This document shows, one piece after another, positions 1 to 8,645 of a stretch of DNA of 51,117 nucleotides. The DNA lies in the NCBI GenBank assembly GCA_002633315.1, contig NWBN01000001.1, positions 1-51,117 on the forward strand. The letters are read 5' to 3'. This DNA comes from Bacteroidales bacterium Phil6 (GTDB taxonomy: Bacteria; Bacteroidota; Bacteroidia; Bacteroidales; F082). A program made the translations under genes and the position numbers. The notes below the pieces were generated by a model. The model did no database searches. It was not told the DNA's origin and saw nothing but the letters and a program-made list of their open reading frames with translations. The number at the start of each line of letters is the position of its first letter. Position 1 is the stretch's first letter.

Positions 1-1065
1 TGGAGACTGTAAAGAACCGCTAAAAGTGGTATATAAATTGCCGTTGGCAAATCTGATAAGACGCCCTGTGGCAGTTTTGAAGATACCTCTTGCACAGTTT
101 TCATTGAGCATATATGTGGCGTTTGTTATGGGTGTCACATTGGTGGAAGTTCCTCCGTTGTAAGAATTATAACCGAAGTAAGCACTTGGATGAGTTATTG
201 CGGCATTCTGAGAATAAGAGTCGCTGAAAAACTGTACATTGACATCACCCGGTAAGGCAGAAGGATCATAACCCGGCAGTATCACATAGAGTTTGTATGA
301 GCCGTCGGATTGTTTTGTGGGTTTTCCTACGTAAATGGATTTTGTGGTGTTGTCATAGGTATAATCTCCGGTAAAACCTCCGGTAAAACCTCCGGTAAAA
401 CCTACGGTAAGTTTTGTGTTTGGTGCCGTATTCGGGAATGTCATATAAAAGTTGTCAACGGCATACGTGTTGGTTTGATCCACCATGGCGGTTACATCGT
501 ATGAGAAGACACAAATCTTGTTTTTAAGGACAAGATTCGCAGTATAGTTTCCATTGACATCTTTGAAACTTCCGGTTCCCATGGCATAGTGAAGTTTTGA
601 GAGACCTGCCAATGTGCCGTCCTGGTTGGTGAAATCGAGGTCGTATTTGTTGGCGTATGTTCCATCGCTGTTTGTTATGTCACTTTCTTTGAAATCAGAC
701 CCGAGATAGTGGAAATCATAAGAGTATGAAGCGAAGTTTTCAGCAGTCTGACCACCCATAAGGGTTATCTGACCTGTAAAAGTAGCCACATTGGTGTTAA
801 CATTGTTGGTGATGGACAAAATGCCTGCAACACCTGTAGTGGTTCCTTCGGTATAACAAACCACGATCTTGTCGTTACCTGTCCATACTATGGTACCGTC
901 GTCCGCAATACTTGTCTTGCTGCCTCCATTGTTGGGCACGTTAAGTGTCACGTCAATTTTCTCGCCTGAAGGTATGACGGGAAGCACCTCCTGGTTTTTC
1001 TTACATTGAGTGAACAACAGACCGAAAACGGCAAAAGCTGAAATTAACAATACACTTCTTTTCAT
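1..1065 (-). CDS. Surface lipoprotein, partial (C-terminus outside window)
   Basis: The frame is open from the ATG at 1065 to the window edge (355 codons), so the C-terminus is missing. The N-terminus is a signal sequence ending in LLFTQC followed by KKNQ; the Cys at residue 21 is a plausible lipidation site, as often seen in Bacteroidales surface lipoproteins, although FTQC is not a textbook lipobox. The rest is rich in Asn, Thr, Tyr and Gly without catalytic motifs, with a Gly-Phe-Thr-Gly repeat near residues 220-235. The last visible part (RLIRFANGNLY) resembles segments of large Bacteroidales surface proteins, and a fimbrillin-like fold is possible but not shown. It lies 18 bp downstream of the small membrane-tailed protein gene, probably in the same transcript. 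No function can be assigned. Confidence 0.7.
   Translation of the reverse strand, partial: MKRSVLLISAFAVFGLLFTQCKKNQEVLPVIPSGEKIDVTLNVPNNGGSKTSIADDGTIVWTGNDKIVVCYTEGTTTGVAGILSITNNVNTNVATFTGQITLMGGQTAENFASYSYDFHYLGSDFKESDITNSDGTYANKYDLDFTNQDGTLAGLSKLHYAMGTGSFKDVNGNYTANLVLKNKICVFSYDVTAMVDQTNTYAVDNFYMTFPNTAPNTKLTVGFTGGFTGGFTGDYTYDNTTKSIYVGKPTKQSDGSYKLYVILPGYDPSALPGDVNVQFFSDSYSQNAAITHPSAYFGYNSYNGGTSTNVTPITNATYMLNENCARGIFKTATGRLIRFANGNLYTTFSGSLQSP
367..410. repeat. 12-bp in-frame tandem repeat inside the lipoprotein gene
   Basis: Three exact copies of TCCGGTAAAACC (367-378, 379-390, 391-402) are followed by a diverged partial fourth copy. On the minus strand each unit encodes Gly-Phe-Thr-Gly. A 12-bp unit keeps the reading frame when copy number changes, so the tract can vary the length of the protein without inactivating it. 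Confidence 0.85.
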
Positions 1066-1083
1066 AACACATCATTTTTTTTG

Positions 1084-1356
1084 TTAGCATTTCTTTTTTT
1101 TAATCACGACATAACCGAGTCCGGCAGCAGTCAACAGCAACAGACCTCCTCCCAAAGGGGCCGGAGTCATATCACTATTTAATGAATAAAGACCTATACC
1201 TCCATTGGTGGGAGATGAGATGTCGACACTTGTACCGTCTTTTCCTGTCCTGGTGTCGTCGGTCCAGTTGAAGAACGCGTCGGATTGTGCATGCACGCCG
1301 GGTGCGATGCAACATACAATTGCAAAGGCAATCAGCAATTTTTTCATTTTTTTCAT
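1084..1356 (-). CDS. Small secreted protein with C-terminal membrane/Lys-rich tail
   Basis: This 90-aa protein starts with a signal peptide (MKKMKKLLIAFAIVCC..., probable cleavage after VHA at about residue 23). A second ATG three codons later is an equally good start. A polar stretch of about 40 residues follows, and the protein ends with APLGGG, about 16 hydrophobic residues (LLLLTAAGLGYVVI) and KKKKC. This three-part tail (Gly-rich motif, membrane segment, basic end) has the same architecture as known C-terminal sorting signals such as LPXTG or PEP-CTERM, and I recall similar tails in other Bacteroidales proteins. The gene sits between an ftsB-like gene and a lipoprotein gene on the same strand. 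Function unknown. Confidence 0.65.
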   Translation of the reverse strand: MKKMKKLLIAFAIVCCIAPGVHAQSDAFFNWTDDTRTGKDGTSVDISSPTNGGIGLYSLNSDMTPAPLGGGLLLLTAAGLGYVVIKKKKC

Positions 1357-1407
1357 TTTCTCAGTTTATTTGGTTATTTTTTGGTTTTCATTCAATTTCA
1401 TGCAATA

Positions 1408-1710
1408 TTAATTCTCGTCGTCGTTATCGAGAACATAAATCGTCTCGTTGCTTCTTTTCATCATGTATTTTTCGCGGGCAATCTTTTCAATGTAAGCGGA
1501 ATCACTCTCCAATCTCTTGATGGTTTCGTTCTGTTCCCTGATTTTCTCCTCATAATTGCGGGCGGTGTTCCTCACATTTTCAAGTTCCCTGTAATTTTTT
1601 TTATGATAAGAAAAATTGTACTGGTCGAAAAATACCACTATTGCCGCAAACAACAGTGTGGCAATCAGATATTTGTTTCCCGGCCTTTTTAAAATGTCTT
1701 TTATTTTCAT
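1408..1710 (-). CDS. FtsB/DivIC-type septum formation initiator protein
   Basis: A 100-aa protein with a short cytoplasmic N-terminus, one membrane segment (about residues 13-30), then a charged heptad-like coiled coil (about 38-72) and a small C-terminal domain containing IEKIAREKYMM. This size, single-pass topology and the EKIAREKY-type motif match the septum formation initiator family, whose members bridge FtsL and FtsQ in the divisome at the inner membrane. The start is the ATG at 1710. A possible promoter lies about 115 bp upstream. In Bacteroidales this family is usually annotated only as septum formation initiator, so no E. coli gene symbol is given. Confidence 0.85.
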   Translation of the reverse strand: MKIKDILKRPGNKYLIATLLFAAIVVFFDQYNFSYHKKNYRELENVRNTARNYEEKIREQNETIKRLESDSAYIEKIAREKYMMKRSNETIYVLDNDDEN

Positions 1711-1823
1711 GACAACATATTACAAAATTCTTATCAAAACCCAAGACACCTCTGTTTTTTCAGAGTATGCACAAACATTAATCAAAATAACCTATCCAAT
1801 AATTCTCTTATGCTTGCAATTTG

Positions 1824-1831
1824 CAAAAATA
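1824..1831 (-). promoter_or_regulatory. Possible -7 box for the ftsB-like gene
   Basis: The minus strand reads TATTTTTG here, a match to the Bacteroidota -7 consensus TAnnTTTG. It implies a leader of about 110 nt before the start codon. No clear -33 box was seen. Confidence 0.3.
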
Positions 1832-2013
1832 ACATAAATTTTATTAATGGAGCAAAAAAAATGCATTTTTTTTAAAAAAAATTATTAACAATTGCATTAA
1901 CTATTGAATACCAATTATATATGCAAAATTATTTTTAATTATAGTTATAAAAGGATTAAAGTTCTTTAGTTCTCGAGAAAGTTATTAGAGTATTTGGCAG
2001 TATTTGTGAAAGA

Positions 2014-2040
2014 AACTGTCATACGATGGAAATAACTGTC
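2014..2040 (+). promoter_or_regulatory. Direct repeat AACTGTC, candidate LytTR operator
   Basis: AACTGTC occurs at 2014-2020 and at 2034-2040, a 20-bp period. A related AACAGTC lies at 2067-2073. Pairs of short direct repeats about two helical turns apart are the usual form of LytTR-domain binding sites, and the operon that starts downstream ends with a LytTR response regulator. The link is an inference. Confidence 0.35.
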
Positions 2041-2143
2041 TTTTATCAAGAAGGAATGAAAAATGAAACAGTCAAAAAGTCGTTTCAGATTCCGAAATTG
2101 CTGTTTCGGTGATTTTTTAAATGTTTTATGAAAACAGGAAAGA

Positions 2144-2151
2144 TAAATTTG
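2144..2151 (+). promoter_or_regulatory. Probable -7 box of the efflux operon
   Basis: TAAATTTG matches the Bacteroidota -7 consensus TAnnTTTG and lies about 20 bp before the ATG of the TolC-like gene. No exact TTTG -33 box is present at the expected distance. Confidence 0.45.
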
Positions 2152-2170
2152 CATCATAAAACTGAGAACT

Positions 2171-3466
2171 ATGAGGATAATAATAATGGTAACAGTCTTG
2201 ATGTTGGCATTAAGATGTGTCGGACAAGAAGAGCAAAAAGAAGCCGTTGTCAGGTTCACTTTTGAAGATTGCATCAACTATGCTTTTGGCAACAGTTATG
2301 AGAGGCAGTCGTTGGAGTTGACGCGGCAGTCGCAGGATTTGTCGTTGCAACAGTCCAAGAGAGACAGGTTGCCCTCGGTGAGTGCGCATGTCAGTGAAGG
2401 CTTTTCCAACAGCAATGACGGCAGTCTTTTTTCCGGCACTGCCGGCATTGATGCCTCCGTGTCGGTATATCAGGGAGGTAGTATCAAGAACAATATTGAG
2501 ATACAGGAACTTGCCTTGGAACAGGCGGGTATGGAGTTGCAACAGTATGATGACAACCTGTCTATTCAGATATTGCAGGCATTTCTCACCATTCTGGGTA
2601 ATGAAGAGTTGTTGAAATATCAGGAGGAGGTGTTGAACAGCAGCTATGAGATCATGAGGCAGGGCGCCGTGAAATTTGAGACAGGCGCCATGATAGAGAG
2701 CGATTATCTGCTTCTTGAGGCCCGGTATGCCACGGATACCAACAACGTGGTGGATACCCGTATTGCCATTGAAAACAGCTTGTTGAACCTGAAGATGTTG
2801 ATGTCTATGGATGCCTCGACGCCGTTGGAGGTGATATTTCCCGACACGGCAGATATAGCGCAGCTGTCGGTGTTGCCTTCATTGGAAGAGGCATTGTCGG
2901 CTGCCGAGTCATATTCTCCCGAGTTGAAAATGGGACAATATGACATAGATATTGCCGGCATGAATGTGAAACTGTCCAAATCCGACATGTTGCCTTCTGT
3001 CAGTGTCGGCGCCGGTCTGAATACGGGACACAGTGGTTGGGGTAATATGGGGAATCAATTGGTTAATGAGCTGTCGGAGAGTGTCAGCTTGTCGCTCAGT
3101 ATTCCAATATATAATAAAGGCAATACCCGGCTTAAAGTAAAACAAAGTGAAATAGAATTGCAACGTACACAGTTGTCTTTGGCAAACAGCCGTTTTATCT
3201 TGAGACAGACCGTGACAGAGGAGTATTACAATGTGTTGTCAACGTATAACAAATATAAGGTGTCAAAACTCTCGGCAGATGCATACCTGAAGTCTTTCGA
3301 GGCTTATAATTCGCAGTTTCTGTATGGCACCATCACCGCTTATGACTTGCTTTCTCAGCAACTCGGATATACAGAGGCTTTGAACAGTTATATACAGAAC
3401 AAGTATTCTTTTATCTTGCAAAGGAAGATATTGGATATTTATATGGGAAAAAAGATAACATTTTGA
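2171..3466 (+). CDS. TolC-family outer membrane efflux protein
   Basis: A 431-aa protein with an N-terminal signal peptide (cleavage near CVGQ, residue 19), then FTFEDCINYAFGNS, the typical start of the outer membrane efflux protein (OEP) fold. Two repeats of long amphipathic helices with short beta segments follow; the second begins around residue 235 (SLEEALSAAESYSPELKM). The ending DIYMGKK is also characteristic. Such proteins form trimeric channels across the outer membrane and a tunnel through the periplasm. The gene is the first of a run TolC / adaptor / ABC ATPase / permease, with 15 bp to the adaptor gene, so it is the exit duct of that exporter. The length is normal for the family. 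Confidence 0.93.
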   Translation: MRIIIMVTVLMLALRCVGQEEQKEAVVRFTFEDCINYAFGNSYERQSLELTRQSQDLSLQQSKRDRLPSVSAHVSEGFSNSNDGSLFSGTAGIDASVSVYQGGSIKNNIEIQELALEQAGMELQQYDDNLSIQILQAFLTILGNEELLKYQEEVLNSSYEIMRQGAVKFETGAMIESDYLLLEARYATDTNNVVDTRIAIENSLLNLKMLMSMDASTPLEVIFPDTADIAQLSVLPSLEEALSAAESYSPELKMGQYDIDIAGMNVKLSKSDMLPSVSVGAGLNTGHSGWGNMGNQLVNELSESVSLSLSIPIYNKGNTRLKVKQSEIELQRTQLSLANSRFILRQTVTEEYYNVLSTYNKYKVSKLSADAYLKSFEAYNSQFLYGTITAYDLLSQQLGYTEALNSYIQNKYSFILQRKILDIYMGKKITF

Positions 3467-3481
3467 AGTAAATATTATATT

Positions 3482-4711
3482 ATGAAAAAACGAAGAAAAT
3501 TAATTTGGGCTCTTGCAGCCGTTGCTGTCATTGTAATATCTGTAATTATACTGATGCATGATGATGAAGAACTTGTTGTCAGGACATATACGGTAGAGAA
3601 TTATACTGTTATAAATACCGTCACTGCCACCGGAACGATACAGCCGGTGGAACAGGTTACGGTGGGAACTCAGGTGTCGGGTGAGATAGATAAGATTTTT
3701 GTGGATTATAACAGCGAAGTCAAAAAGGGACAGATACTTGCCGAGTTGGACAAGTCCAATCTTCAGGAGAATGTGCGTCAGGCTGAAGCATCGCTCAAAA
3801 GTGCTGAGAGCGAGTTGGAATATTCTTCCGGTAACTTCGAGAGAACCAAGCTGTTGTACGAGGCTAATGCCACGACGAAGGTGAACTATGAAGAGGCTCG
3901 CAACGACCTTGTAAAGGCGGAGACACAACTGCAGAATGCCAAGTCCAACCTCGACCAGGCAAAGGTGAATCTCGGCTATGCAGAGATATATTCTCCTATA
4001 GACGGCGTGGTGTTGTCGCGTGAAGTGGAGGAGGGCCAGACAGTGGCTGCTTCTTATAGCACTCCTACTCTTTTTACCATTGCCAATGACCTTACACAGA
4101 TGAAAGTGGAGGCCGACGTCGATGAAGCTGACATAGGCCAGGTGAAAGAGGGGCAGAAAGTGGAGTTTACGGTGGATGCCTATATAAACGACGTTTTCCA
4201 TGGCGAGGTGCAGCAGATAAGACTGGAACCTACTACCACTAACAATGTGGTGACATATACCGTAATAATAGAAGCTCCCAATCCTGATTACAAACTGCTT
4301 CCCGGCATGACGGCAAGCGTCACCATAGTGACGGAAGAACATTCCGGTTTGGCTGTGCCGGTAGAGGCATTGAATTTCACTCCTTCGCAAAAGGTGATGG
4401 AGTCGTTTGACAAAAATGATGCACGTGTCAAGAACTCTCATGCACCTGCAATGATGCCTGGAAAAAAGAATAGAGATTCGGAAATGGTATGGGTGTTGAA
4501 TGAAGGCGTCATGACTCCGCGTTTTATCAGTACTGACATAAGTGACGGGGTTTACAAAATTGTGAGAAATGGCGTTGCAGAAGGTGATTCCATAGTGCTG
4601 TCGGCTAATTTTGTGACAAAAAAACAGAAAACTTCAAGGCAGGACTCCAATCCTTTCATGCCTACACCTCCCGGAAGAAAAAACAACAACGATAAAAACA
4701 AGAGTAAATAA
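3482..4711 (+). CDS. HlyD/MacA-family periplasmic adaptor protein
   Basis: A 409-aa membrane-fusion protein. Residues about 7-25 form a membrane anchor. The sequence GTIQPVEQVTVGTQVSGEI starts the lipoyl-like half, a coiled-coil hairpin spans about residues 90-160 (alternating Ala, Glu, Lys and Leu, with YEEARNDLVKAE), and YSPIDGVVLSREVEEGQTV closes the lipoyl domain; beta-barrel and membrane-proximal domains follow. The C-terminus is rich in Lys, Asn and Pro. MacA-like adaptors join a MacB-type ABC transporter to a TolC channel, which matches the flanking genes. Its TAA stop shares one base with the ATG of the ATPase gene (TAATG), indicating translational coupling. Confidence 0.93.
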   Translation: MKKRRKLIWALAAVAVIVISVIILMHDDEELVVRTYTVENYTVINTVTATGTIQPVEQVTVGTQVSGEIDKIFVDYNSEVKKGQILAELDKSNLQENVRQAEASLKSAESELEYSSGNFERTKLLYEANATTKVNYEEARNDLVKAETQLQNAKSNLDQAKVNLGYAEIYSPIDGVVLSREVEEGQTVAASYSTPTLFTIANDLTQMKVEADVDEADIGQVKEGQKVEFTVDAYINDVFHGEVQQIRLEPTTTNNVVTYTVIIEAPNPDYKLLPGMTASVTIVTEEHSGLAVPVEALNFTPSQKVMESFDKNDARVKNSHAPAMMPGKKNRDSEMVWVLNEGVMTPRFISTDISDGVYKIVRNGVAEGDSIVLSANFVTKKQKTSRQDSNPFMPTPPGRKNNNDKNKSK

Positions 4712-5454
4712 TGGCACATCCTATATTGAAAATAGATAATCTGAGGCGAACCTTCATGGTAGGCGGTGAAGAAGTTCATGCCTTGAAAGGGGTGTCTTTC
4801 GAGATATATCCCGGTGAGTTCGTGAGTATCATGGGCTCGAGCGGTAGCGGCAAATCTACCATGCTCAATATTCTGGGTTGTCTGGATACTCCTACTTCAG
4901 GAACGTACTACATAGACGGCATCTCGGTGAAAGACCGTTCTCGCAATGAACTTGCTGACATCAGAAACCACAAGATAGGCTTTGTGTTTCAGTCGTATAA
5001 CCTCTTGCCGCGTACGTCTGCCATAGAAAATGTGGAGTTGCCTCTGTTGTACAACAACAAAATATCTGTCAGGGAACGTAGGGAACGTGCAATAGAAGCT
5101 CTCGAGCTGGTGGGACTGAAAGACCGTATGGAACACATGCCCAATCAGTTGTCAGGAGGACAACAGCAACGTGTGGCAATAGCACGCGCCATAGTCAACG
5201 ACCCCGTGATATTGTTGGCTGACGAGGCGACGGGAAACTTAGATACAAGAACGTCGTTCGAGATAATGAGCCTGTTTCAGGAACTTAACGGCAAAGGTAA
5301 AACGATAGCTTTTGTAACTCATGAATCCGACATCGCCACTTTTACTTCACGCACTATTATGTTGCGCGACGGACATATTATTAGCGATGGTAAAGCCGAA
5401 TACAGGTCGGCACGTAAGGCTCTCGAAGAGATGCCTCCTGATATTGACGAATAA
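4711..5454 (+). CDS. MacB/LolD-type ABC transporter ATP-binding protein
   Basis: A 247-aa ABC ATPase with every nucleotide-binding motif: Walker A GSSGSGKST (42-50), Q-loop Gln94, signature LSGGQQQ (147-153), Walker B ILLADE (167-172) and switch His204 (VTHES). RTFMVGGEEVHALKGVSF at the start and the LADEATGNLD segment are typical of the MacB/LolD/FtsE group. It powers the permease encoded 11 bp downstream; in E. coli MacB the two parts are fused, here they are separate polypeptides. The substrate is not predictable; relatives export peptides, macrolides, siderophores or lipoproteins. Confidence 0.95.
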   Translation: MAHPILKIDNLRRTFMVGGEEVHALKGVSFEIYPGEFVSIMGSSGSGKSTMLNILGCLDTPTSGTYYIDGISVKDRSRNELADIRNHKIGFVFQSYNLLPRTSAIENVELPLLYNNKISVRERRERAIEALELVGLKDRMEHMPNQLSGGQQQRVAIARAIVNDPVILLADEATGNLDTRTSFEIMSLFQELNGKGKTIAFVTHESDIATFTSRTIMLRDGHIISDGKAEYRSARKALEEMPPDIDE

Positions 5455-5465
5455 AATGTTGAGAG

Positions 5466-6686
5466 ATGAATATATTTAATCTGACAAAAATAGCTTATAC
5501 CGCTTTGATGCGGAACAAGACAAGGGCATTGCTCACCATGTTGGGTATTGTGATTGGTATCTCGTCTGTCATTACCATGGTAGGAGTTGGCGAGAGTTCA
5601 CAGGCGAGCATTAATAATCAGGTGTCGCAGATGGGAACCAATCTCATTATGGTGATGCGTGCAAGGATGAGAGAACGGGGCGTGTCAACAGGACGTGACA
5701 ATGTGCAGTCGTTGAAGATAAAAGATGTGCAGCTTATTGAGGAAAAGGCTCATTATCTTTCGGCGGTAAGTCCTGTCTTCAATGCAAGTGCACAGATAAT
5801 AAACGGCAATTACAACTGGTCCGGCACTATCATGGGGGGCAATACGGAACTTATGTCGATACGCAAATTCGAATTGGAAACAGGTGCCAACTTCACTGAC
5901 GACGACATACGCAAATATTCCAAAGTGGCGTTGATAGGGCAGACCATAGTGGAAGAGTTGTTCGATGAAGGGACAGACCCCATAGGCAAGGTGATAAGGG
6001 TTGGCAACATGCCGGTGAAGGTAATAGGCACATTGAAAGCCAAAGGAGAGAATCAAATGGGAGAAGATCAGGATGATGTCTTGATAATGCCTTATACCAC
6101 AGTGCAGAAACGTATGTTGGGCATTGATTACATACACATGATAATGGCTTCTGCCATGTCGGAATCCGTGGCTGATGAGGCTGTCAAAGAAATAGAAACC
6201 TTGTTGCGTGCCTCACACAAAATCAAGGATGGCGCAGACGATGACTTTGAGGTGCGTACACAGGCGGAGATGTTGGAGATGATGTCGTCCATAAGCGGCA
6301 TGATGACTACTTTGTTGACTGCCATAGCTGCCATATCGCTGATAGTAGGAGGCATAGGAATCATGAATATCATGTATGTCACTGTTACAGAACGTACCAA
6401 GGAGATAGGTCTGAGGATGGCAATAGGTGCGCATAGCAGTAGCATTTTGATGCAGTTCTTATGCGAAAGCGTTATATTGAGCCTTATTGGCGGCCTTATT
6501 GGCATAGTTTTTGGACTGCTTATCTCATACGGTTTGTCTGTTTGGCAAGGATGGCCGTTTATTATAAGTACTCCGGCGGTGTTGTTGTCATTTTTGGTAT
6601 GTGCTGCAACAGGTGTCTTCTTCGGATGGTACCCTGCCAAGAAAGCTTCTTCACTCGACCCTATTAATGCTTTGAGATATGAATAA
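5466..6686 (+). CDS. MacB/FtsX-family ABC transporter permease
   Basis: A 406-aa permease. The N-terminus (MNIFNLTKIAYTALMRNKTRALLTMLGIVIGISSVI) is the signature of the MacB core domain, giving one membrane helix at about 20-40. A periplasmic domain of about 230 residues follows, then three C-terminal helices (about 275-300, 325-350, 370-392) with the conserved VTERTKEIGLRMAIGA loop and the ending YPAKKASSLDPINALRYE. Proteins of this family act by mechanotransmission, coupling cytoplasmic ATP hydrolysis to substrate movement from the periplasm into the TolC duct. Its last 8 bp overlap the start of the histidine kinase gene, tying the sensor to the transporter. Confidence 0.95.
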   Translation: MNIFNLTKIAYTALMRNKTRALLTMLGIVIGISSVITMVGVGESSQASINNQVSQMGTNLIMVMRARMRERGVSTGRDNVQSLKIKDVQLIEEKAHYLSAVSPVFNASAQIINGNYNWSGTIMGGNTELMSIRKFELETGANFTDDDIRKYSKVALIGQTIVEELFDEGTDPIGKVIRVGNMPVKVIGTLKAKGENQMGEDQDDVLIMPYTTVQKRMLGIDYIHMIMASAMSESVADEAVKEIETLLRASHKIKDGADDDFEVRTQAEMLEMMSSISGMMTTLLTAIAAISLIVGGIGIMNIMYVTVTERTKEIGLRMAIGAHSSSILMQFLCESVILSLIGGLIGIVFGLLISYGLSVWQGWPFIISTPAVLLSFLVCAATGVFFGWYPAKKASSLDPINALRYE

Positions 6687-7761
6687 CAACAAATATTATG
6701 CAAGCATAAAGACCTTTTTGATATTGTCGGTGGCAATAGGTTTGTTAATACATATTGGTGTATTCCTGAGTTTGTATTTTAGTGATGAGTTCCTTATACA
6801 ACATGGCAACTATTGGAGAAGACCTCCGATACATCTTGAAAAGATGTTGTTTAATCTGTTGTTGGTGATAATACTTGCATTTGTTGTTTATCTATACGAT
6901 TTTCAGATATATACACGTCTCAACCTGAAAAAGGGATGGAAAATATTTTTGGAAGTGACAGGCTCGTTGATGATAACATTGTTGATGACCGCGATAATGC
7001 TTGTACTGTATGTTGTTTTTATTGATAAAAATGATGTCAGGCCAACTCATTTTTATGTCATGATGGTACGTAATGACTTTTTGCGCAATATCATAGTAAC
7101 ATTGATGGTGATATTGTCTTCTCATCTGATGCTTTCGGATTACAATAGGAAGAAGATGGAAATAGATAATGAGATATTAATATCGGAGAACCTGCGTTCA
7201 CGTTATGAAGTGCTTAAAAATCAATTGAATCCGCATTTTATTTTCAACTCTCTCAATACTTTGCAGTCGCTTGTAAGGTTGGATACCGATAAAGCATCGG
7301 TATTTATCAAGGAATTGTCGGAGGTGCTGCGTTATACGCTACGTAATGAAGACTCTGTCACTTTGTCACAGGAGATAGATTTTTGCAAGTCATATTGCAA
7401 TTTGTTGCAGATACGATTCGGTGAGAGCATAAAAATCAATTATAATAATATTGATGGCGATGTATTACAGTATATGATATTGCCGTTAAGTGTTCAGATA
7501 TTGATAGAGAATGCGGTAAAACACAATATTATCAGTGACAAGACACCGTTGACTATTGATGTAACTGCTGATAAAGATGAATCTGTAGTTACAGTAAGTA
7601 ATAAAATACAACCAAAAAAGGGTATGGAACCGGGAAACGGTATAGGTCTCGCCAATTTGTCGGAAAGACAGCGTTTGAAATGTGGAAGAGACATCGATAT
7701 CAAGAAAATAGATGGACGTTTTGAGGTGAAAGTGGCATTGTTTAAACCGAAAATGATATGA
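6679..7761 (+). CDS. LytS-type sensor histidine kinase
   Basis: A 360-aa membrane sensor kinase. Four hydrophobic helices (about 11-34, 58-74, 95-115, 136-153) precede a short coiled linker and the His_kinase domain of the LytS/YehU class, with the phospho-acceptor His186 in NPHFIFNSLN. The ATPase part shows the N-box LIENAVKH (Asn278) and a GNGIGLANL G-box (319-327). It overlaps the permease gene by 8 bp and the response regulator gene by 4 bp, so all are expected on one transcript. By analogy with transporter-linked two-component systems it may sense envelope stress or the transported substrate; this is inference. Confidence 0.93.
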   Translation: MNNNKYYASIKTFLILSVAIGLLIHIGVFLSLYFSDEFLIQHGNYWRRPPIHLEKMLFNLLLVIILAFVVYLYDFQIYTRLNLKKGWKIFLEVTGSLMITLLMTAIMLVLYVVFIDKNDVRPTHFYVMMVRNDFLRNIIVTLMVILSSHLMLSDYNRKKMEIDNEILISENLRSRYEVLKNQLNPHFIFNSLNTLQSLVRLDTDKASVFIKELSEVLRYTLRNEDSVTLSQEIDFCKSYCNLLQIRFGESIKINYNNIDGDVLQYMILPLSVQILIENAVKHNIISDKTPLTIDVTADKDESVVTVSNKIQPKKGMEPGNGIGLANLSERQRLKCGRDIDIKKIDGRFEVKVALFKPKMI

Positions 7762-8519
7762 AAATACTGATTATTGAAGATGAACATCTTGCAGCTGATG
7801 TACTTTGCAAGATAGTGAAAGAGATAGAACCTGATGTAGAAATCCTGACGGTGTTGCAGACTGTTGAAGATAGTGTGGAATGGTTCGAGACTCATGAGAC
7901 ACCGGACCTGGTGTTTTTGGATATCAATCTTGCTGACGGCTCTTCTTTTCTTATCTTTGAAAAAGTGGATATCAAATGTCCCATAATATTCACTACCGCA
8001 TATAATGAATATGCACTTAAAGCTTTTAAAGTCAACAGTATAGATTATCTTCTGAAACCTATTAGTAAAGAAGATGTCTATAAGGCAATGACGAAATACC
8101 GTAATTTGACAGGTGAGAAGTATGAGCATTCTTCCGTAATAAATGAATTTGTTAAAAAATTCGCTATGGGAGAACGACATTACAAATCGTATTTTCTTGT
8201 TCCCAAACAGGATAAGCTCATACCTCTTGCCACTTCGGATATAGCATACATATTTATAGATGCCAAGACTATCAAGGCAGTGACATTTGATGAAAAAATA
8301 TATTATCTAAGCGACAATCTTGACGAGTTGATGAAACAACTTAATCCGCAAAAGTTTTTTCGTGCCAACAGGCAATATATAGTGTCGCATGATGCCATAA
8401 AAGATGTTTCGGTATGGTTTGGAAATAAGGTGTCGTTGAATCTTAAAGTGCCGGTAAGCGAACGTATTATAGTAAGCAAGGCGAGAGTTACGGAATTTAA
8501 GGATTGGTATGCCGGTTGA
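7758..8519 (+). CDS. LytTR-family response regulator
   Basis: A 253-aa two-domain regulator. The receiver has the acidic pocket (IIEDE, residues 5-9), phospho-acceptor Asp55 (FLDINLADG), the switch Thr at 79/80 and Lys100 in LLKPIS. The C-terminal LytTR DNA-binding domain (about 145-250) contains LATSDIAYIFIDAKTIKAV and FFRANRQYIVSHDAI, the usual LytTR core. It is the cognate partner of the overlapping LytS-type kinase. LytTR proteins bind paired direct repeats; a candidate pair lies upstream of the operon at 2014-2040, which would make the system self-regulated. Confidence 0.94.
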   Translation: MKILIIEDEHLAADVLCKIVKEIEPDVEILTVLQTVEDSVEWFETHETPDLVFLDINLADGSSFLIFEKVDIKCPIIFTTAYNEYALKAFKVNSIDYLLKPISKEDVYKAMTKYRNLTGEKYEHSSVINEFVKKFAMGERHYKSYFLVPKQDKLIPLATSDIAYIFIDAKTIKAVTFDEKIYYLSDNLDELMKQLNPQKFFRANRQYIVSHDAIKDVSVWFGNKVSLNLKVPVSERIIVSKARVTEFKDWYAG

Positions 8520-8645
8520 TGACAGTGACCTTTGTTTTCATGACGACATGATAACTTGGTGTTGAAGTTGGGATTTGGATGTAATTTTGAAATAATCGGT
8601 AATTCGTATTACTTTTTAAACATGTAAATTATAAAATGGCAGATG

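Larger units (their letters stand above)
1711..2170. other. Intergenic region between divergent genes
   Basis: This 460-bp AT-rich stretch separates the ftsB-like gene (minus) from the efflux operon (plus). It contains a minus-strand -7 box (1824-1831), a pair of direct repeats (2014-2040) and a plus-strand -7 box (2144-2151). No convincing coding sequence is present; the minus frame at 1966-2277 lacks family resemblance and overlaps the operon start. Confidence 0.6.

Noticed and set aside
367..410. Short tandem repeats considered as a CRISPR
   Set aside because: The units are 12 bp without spacers and lie inside a coding frame; no cas gene is present in the window.
3500..4441. A 313-codon open frame on the minus strand inside the adaptor gene
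   Set aside because: It is antisense to a clear HlyD-family gene, rich in His, Leu and Arg as expected for a shadow frame, and shows no family motif.
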